Assembly (NCBI GenBank): GCA_006386115.1
Contig: VFIW01000036.1
Coordinates: 124,001-188,000 of the forward strand
Origin: Globisporangium splendens
Taxonomy: Eukaryota; Oomycota; Peronosporomycetes; Pythiales; Pythiaceae
DNA length: 64,000 nt
Direction of reading: 5' to 3'
Position numbers and translations under genes: made by a program. The notes beneath the pieces were generated by a model. That model had not been told where the DNA came from. It was given only the letters and a program-made list of their open reading frames with translations, and ran no database searches. How positions within the stretch are numbered: position 1 is the first letter of the stretch; every line of letters starts with the position of its first letter. Below, piece by piece: positions 55,949-64,000 of the stretch.

Positions 55949-58142
55949 CTATTCGATGAATAGCTTTTCGTTGAAAAACACAAGCGGAAAGATCACGAGC
56001 GTGCCCGCGAACGCGCCGATTTGCGTGCAAAACCCGCTCCACTGGTACACCACGCGCGCATACTCGCCATCGTATTGCTCTATGTGGAAATGGAAGACAA
56101 AGAAAAAGAGCCCAGGGTGTGGTGGTGTCAGCCACACAAAGTATCCGCATCGAGTAAGCAGAAACAAAAACAGAAACAATCACGTACGGCTGGAGCGCTT
56201 GAGTGTTAGAAAGATCATCGTCTGCGTGTACGCATACAGTCCGAGGTACCCGATGTGGCTCAGTAGTGCTGCAAACACAAGCCAAACAAATGAACGTAAA
56301 CGTGAATGTTGCCTTCCATGTAATAACACAGTGATGACGTACGCAGTAGGTAGCCTTTTGGAACGGAGTCGCCGCTCAGGAACGGCTTGGACGTCAACGA
56401 AAAGCTCAACAGCATCGACTGCAACGGAGATGTTCATATGCATCCAGCGTTGGACAACAAGTTTAACGACAGACGCTCGAGAAAGACGTACCGCAATGAT
56501 GACCAACACGACCGTCAAAGCGCGCACATTGTACACCCGCCACCAGCTATAAACACCAGCCAAAGCAGGGGCGAGCTACGTGAGTCTCGCATTCCACGAA
56601 CAAACTTAAAACTCTGTATGGTGGACGTACCTGGTGCTGACACGCGCGATGGGGTCGAGGATCAGCGACGCGATACTCGCGATCGTCTGGTAGCGCGACG
56701 TCGCATCCTCCATATCATCCGCAGGCTAACAGAAAAAGAAAACCAGAGTCAGCTACTTATACAAACTCATCCACTCTGCTATTTCGCACACACCGCAAAC
56801 TTCTTGTAGGCATACGACATGACGGACGGGATGACGCCAAAGGAGAATGCCGCGAGGATCAACTGACATGCGAGCAGCTGCCAGACGCTTCGGATAATCG
56901 CATGACGCGTCTGAGGCTGTGTGGTGCCATTGCTGGTGCTGATATCGCGTCCACCGTTTTCGACAACAACGGCGTGGACGAGCGGCGCTTCCTCGTCCAT
57001 ATGCGCTTTCAAACTATGCGCGTCGTCGCCATCCGCCATGTGCTTCGCGTGCTTTGCCCACGGATGGCACTGCAAGAACGCAAACCCAATGAGCGAGATG
57101 ACCATGATGAACGCTAACTCACACATTCACATATACGCATGCACGTTAGAAGCTTCGCATATCCGCCAACTCAAACTCGTATAAACTCACCACACAAGAG
57201 ATAGAAGACGGTGACGGAGAAGCGCATGGTGCTGGGGTCGTACGGCGCTTGGATGACGCCGAGGAGCGCAGCGATGGAGCCGCTGAGCCCCTCGCCCGTT
57301 GACAAGCTGCTCGTGAAGATGGACGGGAACGTGGCCACGTACGGATAGAACACGACCGTCGACGTCGCGCTCACGAGGCCACCGACGTGCGTCAGCACCA
57401 GCATCGCTAACATGGATAGAGAGAAAGTGAGTTCATACAGAAATTCAAGCATACACCTAGGCAGTCTCTTTATGAAGCCGTACCGACGCTGTGCTGGTCG
57501 CCGAAGATGGACGCCGTCTGCCGCCAGAGCAAACTCATGAGCACGGCGCCGAGGATGCCGATCCCCAGCAGCCACCAGATGACCGTCGACTGCTTCACGA
57601 ACTGCCCGTGGTCGTTCAGCGCCATGTACAGGAACGGATACACGTTCGCCGACTGCAGCGCAAAGACCTATACAAATACATAGAGAATGGCATAATAAGG
57701 AAGTCAATGACATGTATCCTCACCGTAGCACAAGGGATACGCACCGAGTAGGCGTAAATGCTGTATTTCTCAGGCAGTTCCTGCAGAAACACACCGAGCT
57801 CAATGTACGACGCTGTCATAAACCAACCACACAAGTAAACACAACACAAAAGCGTATATACGCGCATTAGGCGCACACAGCGTTGTGCTACACACACTGC
57901 TCTTGTCACCACGCACCGTTGGTCATGATCCAGGACGCGAGCCCAAACGCCACGAACGCCGCAAACGTCGCGGCGCGCTGCTTCCTGTGCATTTGCTGCT
58001 GCTCAAGGTGGCGCCTGTGCTGGTGGCTCTTGCACATGTCCTCAGCGTCTTGAGCGCCGTCGCCTTCCTGGACGTTCGCGGCGCTCTCCTCAGGCAGCCG
58101 TGGCTCCTCCATGAGCACAAAGCATGTGCTGTCGCCGTCCAT
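55949..58142 (-). CDS. SLC52-type riboflavin transporter, ten exons
   Basis: The exons are 58142-57917, 57812-57745, 57667-57484, 57406-57191, 57113-56794, 56725-56631, 56546-56492, 56418-56343, 56268-56188 and 56079-55949. All join in frame to give 483 residues. Early helices read FGLASWIMTNASYIELGVFL and QELPEKYSIYAYSVFALQSA, the signature of the SLC52/RFVT family (W/x-x-N-G...ELP...GW/KYSxxxY). Further on come HSVAMLVLTHVGGL and YPYVATFPSIF, and the last exon has QWSGFCTQIGAFAGT. About eleven helices are expected. The family takes up riboflavin. The N-terminal 60 residues are acidic and His/Gln-rich. The TAG stop lies only 53 bp from the PIG-A stop (convergent). Confidence 0.88.
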
Positions 58143-58532
58143 GGCCAGAAAAGGGGAACAGAACGACGAGCGGATCCACTTGTGGCACGATCACAAACGG
58201 CCAAATCAACCGGTTAGAGCAACATGTTGTTCGTGCCAGAGCGTGACTTTGACGGCGGTTCGTGCCAGCGCTTCAATGTGAAACGGTTATTGAAGTGTTG
58301 CACTGTTGCAAGACTGCTCAGAAAACTGGTTTACACTGAGCCGGTTTATCGATGCTTTCATGGTTGACCGCACAATCAACCGAGTAAACCGGCTGTTGAA
58401 GTGCACTGTGTCGACTCAGATACACACTCTTGCTGACTCTGATAGATCTGATCCCAGCGTTCGAATTTGGTGTGGATCATTTCTGACCCACTTTTTCAAC
58501 TGCTCAACATGCGTCGTTGACCAGCGGCCGCC
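58143..58532. promoter_or_regulatory. Bidirectional promoter with AACCGGTT-type palindromes
   Basis: 390 bp between SLC52 (minus) and the gene at 58533 (plus). It contains an AACCGGTT palindrome near 58208-58215, a 10-bp inverted repeat (58339-58348 with 58385-58394), a 6-bp pair nested inside it (58362-58367, 58376-58381) and a CTTCAAT/ATTGAAG pair (58271-58277, 58289-58295). Confidence 0.55.
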
Positions 58533-59438
58533 ATGCCGGAGAGCAAGACGCCGCCTCCGCTGTCCTCCGCACTGCATGCGTCTGCGCTGGGAGACAGTGC
58601 GTGGACCAGCGCTGTGCCGCGCACAATGGTGGCGTTCTGCGAGTTCCTGGAGCACCGCGTGCTCACGAAGAACCTGTCGCTGCTGCGGCGCATGGTCCGC
58701 GATTTCTACGCCGGCCATGACCAAACGCTGCAGGAGTTCATTGAGCTCGGCGTGAACCTGATCGCCGTGCTGCCATTTGAGCAGCCGGAGCTCCGGAGCC
58801 AGAAGATCGCGGCCCAGCTGCTGCTGCAGCAACAGCAGCAGCGTCAGCGACCGCCAGCGGACTCACCGAGAGCGACGCCCTGCATATTTTTGTACCTCTT
58901 GGCGCGCGTTGGCACCAAGCACATATCGTGGCTCAAGAGTATCTACAACGAGTTCTACGAGGGGCGGCAGGAGACGCTCGTCGAGTTCGTGCGCATAGGC
59001 ACCCAGGCGATCAGCATCCTGCCCGTGAACCTCTTGGTGCGCGAGTACCAGCGCCACTGGCTCGTCACGTTGCCGTATCTGTCGCTAGCGTCCATGACGC
59101 CAATGCCGCATGGTGGTGCCGTTCATACTGGGAATTGTGAGCTCGGACGTAAAAGCCTGAAAGTAGTGGTCTCTGAGGGTCGCGATGAGGCTGTTGCTCC
59201 CCAACGTCGTCCGAGATCCAAGAAGAGAGCTGCTCCGCCCTTACCCCATGGTTCGAGCGACGACGAAGACGACGCTACTCTGCTTGACGCTAAGCCGCTC
59301 AACCCACTGCTTGCACAAAAGAATAAGAAGAAAAAGTCATGGACAATGTATCACGAGGCACGAGAGACCAGCACGAAAGCGAAGGACGACCATACTAAGA
59401 GCAGCGCTGCCAAGTGGCAGCCCCAGATCCGTTGTTGA
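58533..59438 (+). CDS. Unknown protein with a duplicated 55-residue module
   Basis: The product has 301 residues and no intron. Two related modules, at about residues 35-90 (FCEFLEHRVLTKNLSLLRRM, then HDQTLQEFIELGVNLIAVLP) and 118-172 (FLYLLARVGTKHISWLKSIY, then RQETLVEFVRIGTQAISILP), share the pattern of helix, F-Y-x-G, x-Q-x-T-L-x-E-F, helix and L-P. The second half is Lys/Arg-rich and acidic in patches (KKRAAPPLPHG, KNKKKKSW), like a nuclear protein. I recognise no family. It lies head-to-head with SLC52 and tail-to-tail with the REJ-like gene, within a few bases. Confidence 0.65.
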   Translation: MPESKTPPPLSSALHASALGDSAWTSAVPRTMVAFCEFLEHRVLTKNLSLLRRMVRDFYAGHDQTLQEFIELGVNLIAVLPFEQPELRSQKIAAQLLLQQQQQRQRPPADSPRATPCIFLYLLARVGTKHISWLKSIYNEFYEGRQETLVEFVRIGTQAISILPVNLLVREYQRHWLVTLPYLSLASMTPMPHGGAVHTGNCELGRKSLKVVVSEGRDEAVAPQRRPRSKKRAAPPLPHGSSDDEDDATLLDAKPLNPLLAQKNKKKKSWTMYHEARETSTKAKDDHTKSSAAKWQPQIRC

Positions 59439-59440
59439 AC

Positions 59441-62163
59441 CTACAGTGGCGCTTGTGGCAGAGGCAGTAGGACGTCCTGGGGCTTGGTGTCTGCGCTTCG
59501 GATCAATGGGATCGGCGGTCCGCGAATCGCCGCAGCATTGAGCTTTGGCGGCGGTGACACCGGCGAAGGCGAGTATGCAACCACGATGGCGTGGCTCGCG
59601 GCGACCTTGCTTGGTGCAGCGCGCACTCGGTCGCTAGATGCGCGCTCATGTCAGCCGCGTGACGAATACATCCGCAATTCACGCACGTCGCGATTCGTCG
59701 CGCACACTCGTGGCGTTCATGGCGCTCACGCTGGTGTGATGGCACGCTCGCACCACAGTTGAGGCGACAGAACACGGTCTTGTTGCGGCACTCGCGCTGC
59801 TGATGCAGCTCAAGCGACTTGGTGAGCACCATTTTCCCACAGTTGCACATCGTGAGTCGGCATTGGCTCAGTTCGTGGCCATTGCGACTGCGTGCTTCGA
59901 GGAACATCGCGCAACCCGCTCGGCATTGCACCATGCGATGCGAGCGCACGAAGACTCCCTGATCTGTCGGCACCAAGCGGCTCGCCTTCGCACGCTTTAA
60001 ACGTTTCTTTTCCGTTCGCTTGGCGACATACTGAGCGACACCTGACGCACCGACAACCGCCATTGCACCGAGCGCCAACGTCTCTGATCCAAGTGCATTG
60101 AACAGTCCCGAGTCCACTAAGATACCCGCCGCGATGACTGGCATGAGTCCCATGCGGAAGAAGATCTTGAGCGGATCCGAGACAACGTACGTCATCGCCA
60201 TGCCCGTGACCAGCGAGCTTATCCACAACTGCGACTCGACGTGGCCGATCGTGAAGCCAAACGTCATGACGAAGAACGCACTCCAGATGCTCCACCCGAA
60301 GCAGATCAAGTACGAGATGTAGATGACCCACTCGGGGAACAGCGGTTTGGACACACGCGCGGGTTGACGCCGCAAAAACTGGTTGTACAGCACGCGGGAC
60401 GCGCGCTTGATTTTCTGGAGCTCCTTCTTCTCAAGCAAATACGCCTCCTTCTTACGACACGGAAGCGCGTCGATACGCTATTCCTCACACGCCTCCAGGT
60501 GCAGCTGCAATTTCTTCTTCATCTTCGCAACGCCGTGCAATCCGTCCATAAGCTTTTGCAATTCACGCTTTGCATCTTGCTGCAGCTTGCGCTGCTCGTC
60601 GTGCATTTTGCGTTGCGCAGCAGCCATCGCGGCACGTTTTTCCTTCAACTTCTCTTGGTTAGCCTTCAAGAGCGCGTTCTTCTCCTGCTTGATTGTCACG
60701 ATGAGGCGACTATCGGGAACAAGTTGAGCCGTCGACGGACCCTGCTGCTTTCTGCTTGAGCGTGAAATGCGCTGCTCCGACGCTTGCTTTCTCTCTGCTG
60801 TTGTTGGCAGATGCACGACAACTCCTGCTTGAGAGCCACGCACTGGCGCTCGCAGAGTTACTAGCATTGCGTCTTCTGCGCGAGCGATTGCTCCCGAGAG
60901 CCTTCTCTCGAATTGTGCGCCAATCGCATACTGCAACTTCTTGAGCTGCGACTCGGTGCGCTCGAGCTCGAGCTCGAGCTTGGCCTTTGCCACGATCAGC
61001 TGGGCATTCGATTGCTGCTTCACCCACGATTCGCTACACTTCGCAAGCCAATCCTGCAACGTGAGCATCACATCTGCCATTGAGCCATTCTCTTCCTCTG
61101 CGTCAAATTTCTCGGCTAACTCGTCATCTTCTTCCTTCAACGCATGCTAGACAAACTGCGAGATCTCGGTGATCTTTGCGCCTGACGACGCTGAGATTTC
61201 CAGCGGGTTAAGCTTGAGCATGTCGTTCACCATGCCTTCTCCACCATCGCGGCCCAGCATGAGCAGCAACTGATTTATCGCCAGCGTCTGCCGCTCCTCT
61301 TCAGTCAATGCTTTTCGAGCTAACATTGGAGGTGCATTTGAGTCCGAAGCCGCCGTATCAACGATCGGCCCTGCGCTGACTGCTGCCCGTGATCTTCTCT
61401 TACCCAAGGTAAGTATGCTGCTGATCCGAGATCTCGACTCCTCGCTCGGACGACGAAGCTCCTGGAAATCGATCTGCAAATGTGACTTGATTTGCGCCAG
61501 AATGCCTTTCAACGGATCGTTTTTATCGCTATCGTCCGTCTCAGGCGGCTCTTCGTCCGAGCCACGGTTCTACAGCGCGACAAAGATACCGCGACAGAGT
61601 TGCCCCACTTTTGAGTTGATGCCATGGCGCTTCAACTCGACCGCGACTTTCTGGATGCGTGGAATGTCCACACAATTGGCGATTGCAGCGAGGTCCATGC
61701 TCAAGATCTCGTCCGGAGAGTATTCGCGTTGTTTGCCATACGCATCGGTTTCCACATCGGCGACGTTGCCTTCGTCGTCTTCGACTTGGTATCGCACCAG
61801 ATAATTTTGCCGCCGCGCAGCCTTCTTGAACATCGCCACAAACGCGATCGTGACAGGGACGATGCACAGCGACGAGATCACGCCAGCTACAAACGCCGAG
61901 CCCTTGGACTTTGGCCCTTGCTTCAGCTTGTACAGCAGCGCGTTCGTAAACATCTGGCTCATGATGACCGTGAAGATGATGGTTAGGTGCTGGACGCGCG
62001 AGAAGTGCTCGTTGTACTTGAAAATAATCGACATGAGCTTGTGATTCTCCTCGAGTCCGTTCAGAAACCCTTTCGTCGCTGCCTTCAGCTTGGCTTTCCA
62101 TCCCACAGCATGGAGATACTCAGGCTGTTGGAACAGCGAACGCATTTTAGTGCGCTGGGTTTA
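59441..62163 (-). pseudogene. REJ/PKD-like membrane protein with TRAF-type zinc fingers, UAR-interrupted
   Basis: Reading from 62145 toward 59503 in one frame gives 880 codons broken by TAG at 61570, 61147 and 60478, plus an in-frame TAA at 62161 just upstream. The pieces belong together: FSRVQHLTIIFTVIMSQMFT and VAGVISSLCIVPVTIAFVAM are REJ/PKD-type helices. A coiled coil follows (LKANQEKLKEKRAAMAAAQR), then WVIYISYLICFGWSIWSAFF and SDPLKIFFRMGLMP, again REJ/PKD-like. Next come Cys/His repeats (CNCGKMVL, HQQRECRNKTVFC, CVNCGCIRHAADMS) of TRAF type. The frame ends in TGA at 59503. An offset frame to 59441 (PPKLNAAAIRGPPIPL) may be the true tail. There is no extracellular REJ domain, and the upstream side is LINE. 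UAR may be four Gln-to-stop changes. Confidence 0.6.
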
Positions 62164-62214
62164 TGTCAGCTTGATGTGGCGCTCACGCTGGGCTCGCAAC
62201 TTTATCTTTATAAG

Positions 62215-64000
62215 GTGAGGTATATTTAGGTTCATCGTCGTGACCTACAATATCCATTCTCCTACCTAATCTTCATTGCGAATTTCATATCGGAGTGTAA
62301 ATGTGTCTATAGCGCGGATTGCACTAGATCACTTCTGACTGCTAAATAATCTTTGACCAGGATGGCATGTTCTCTTGGTCCTATGTGAGGCTGCCTTGTG
62401 TTGTCTAATGACCTTGGGTCTTCCGAACTTCGCATAAGCCAATGCATGACGTCGTTGTCAAGATCCTGGGTGAGATTGTTGAAAGCAGCTCTTTGAGTTG
62501 GGAAGTGAACCTGCGTTGAGGTTCTGGTGTCCATGGCTAGGTTGGCGGCTGAGTCCGCCATCTTGTTGAAGGCACGGTAGTGATGGTACCATCCTCGGAT
62601 GTCGATGCAATCCGCGAGTCGTCGACTTGTCTGGTATAAACGTGCCAATCGGTGCTGTCGAGGGGACCGATGCATTCGCTGTTGGGAGATAATGAGCGCA
62701 CTGTCTCCAATCACGTACAACGGTTCGAAGTGACTGCGTTGGGCTTCTCGGAGTCCGTGTATGAGACCCCAGTACTCGGCAAAGTTGTTGGTCGTGTCCT
62801 TCCTGCTATAAGCCATGCTGGCGGCCCAAATTAAACTGGCTGTGTGCGAGTCCTTATGGACACGCACGATAATGGATCCAGTCCCTCCTGGTCCTGGATT
62901 GCCGCGTGATCCACCATCGAAAAACAACAGGTAAACGCTGCGAGTATCATTTGGAGTCAAGGGGGTGGCGTCGGTTTGGCTGAGAAAGCAGTCGACATAT
63001 GCTTTGAGAACTGCTGCAACCGTGTGACCGTCCGAGTCTCCAGCTTGCGCTTCAGCGAGTCGTGTGAGGTTTCGCATTCCTGCCTCTAATCTGGTCATCA
63101 TGATCGCCATCTCAGAAGTCGATTCGATTGGATCCGAATCCATGCGTCGCAGATGCGCACACCAAATGGCATTGTATGAGCGACGCGCTCATATATCGCC
63201 ACAGCATGTGTGCGACGGGATAGAGGTGATCTTGGAGATGTTCATTGGAGAACTTGTGTCCGATAATGTGTCTCTTGATCGTGGTCCATGCATGCCTTGG
63301 AGTATCTGGTAGATCCAGACTGAAGATCCAGATTGCGGGTCGTGACCAGGAGTGATTCCGATCTTCGCCCATAGCGCATAAAAGTAGTTCCACACCAGTT
63401 TGGCTTTCGGACACTCCCAGAATAGATGTTGAACAGAAGATTGGACAACTTGGGAACATTCGGGATTCGAGCAGGATAGATCAGCTTTCTCATAGTTCCA
63501 CATGGAGAGTCGGTTGGCTTTCAGTCGGAGAAGAGTCTGGGTTGTATAAACTGTAATCCCTGGGATGTTGTGTAATTCGCTCCATTGGATTAATTGCAGT
63601 CCTGGCCACAGAGATCCTGCTGTATGGACAGCTTTGTTGACTGCTGCATCTCGAGTATCTCTGCCAATTTGTGTCCTCGTTGCTGCAACTCGTTGCCGAT
63701 AGAAAGATCTGATGGTATTGTATCGTCCGTTGCCACCCCATAGTTGCACGATTCTTGTGAAACGTGGATGTGCATGGAACGAGACCTTCTGCCCGTTCAA
63801 GTCTCTTGTTGATGCAACGCCACAGAAAAAAGCTCCGACGACGACAGCGCCAACGACTCGTTTTCGAATAGTATAACTCGTAATATTGTGGCTGGTAAAA
63901 CCGTCGGTTCTTTTGCTGTTGTATTGGCTGTGGTGCATTCTGTTCCCTGGGTAGCTGCGATGGTTAGTGCGGTTGGCACTCTCCATTTTGGTGTTTTGAG
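62215..64000 (-). mobile_element. LINE (non-LTR retrotransposon), 3' part with zf-RVT and RNase H
   Basis: A minus-strand element runs off the right edge. One frame (63189-63986) carries the reverse-transcriptase zinc-binding motif SCSNPECSQVVQSSVQHLFW followed by ECPKAKLVW. A second (62307-63143) carries RNase H with FFDGGSRGNPGPGGTGSIIV, NNFAEYWGLIHGLREA, YVIGDSALIIS and FNKMADSAANLAMD, so all four D/E/D/D residues are present. A third frame (63112-63300) bridges them, so two frame breaks exist and this copy is not intact. The 3' end is not precise; AT-rich sequence near 62207-62225 is a candidate. The polymerase domain lies outside the window. Confidence 0.85.

Noticed and set aside
61140..61580. 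Short introns ending at each TAG in the REJ-like gene
   Set aside because: Possible donors give introns of 11-84 nt without pyrimidine tracts, while introns in this window are mostly 70-125 nt with T-rich ends; in-frame stops fit better.

Overview
The window looks like nuclear DNA of a filamentous protist, most likely an oomycete (Phytophthora/Pythium type). The grounds are GC-rich third codon positions, compact genes on both strands with introns of about 45-160 nt, and the gene families present: a PX-AGC kinase, a ferlin-like multi-C2 protein, an REJ/PKD-like membrane protein, GPI-tailed secreted Ser/Thr proteins, and a LINE with RNase H. There are no operons, rRNA, tRNA or CRISPR arrays that I can see. 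Species is not determinable by eye.

Layout. 1-6.5 kb: edge of an unknown gene, a GT32-like type II membrane protein, and a tandem pair of APC amino-acid transporters. 7.7-15.8 kb: a secreted Thr/Pro-rich protein with broken frame, a two-exon type I membrane protein, an AIF-type flavoprotein, and a MAPKKK-like kinase with a frame jump. 16.7-26 kb: a six-exon PX-AGC kinase, then two tandem lipases of staphylococcal/Geobacillus type plus a decayed third copy. 26-32.7 kb: a 2,056-residue ferlin-like protein. 33.7-40.2 kb: a small secreted protein, an ankyrin-repeat relic, a TMEM184 family protein and a diphosphoinositol-type Nudix hydrolase. 40.2-43.4 kb is almost empty. 43.4-52.8 kb: a small acidic protein, a HECT E3 ligase with an unusual Cys-rich insertion, and NADP isocitrate dehydrogenase. 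54-64 kb: PIG-A (GPI anchor synthesis), a ten-exon SLC52-type riboflavin transporter, an unknown nuclear-looking protein with a duplicated module, an REJ/PKD-like membrane protein with TRAF-type zinc fingers interrupted only by in-frame UAA/UAG, and the 3' part of a LINE.

The genes do not form one pathway. Points that cut across the window are an atypical intron donor consensus (GTRCGT), several one-base frame deficits at short C/G runs (probably assembly undercalls), and local duplications (transporters, lipases, an internal module). The strongest candidates for follow-up are the UAR-interrupted REJ/TRAF protein, the HECT insertion and the lipase cluster.
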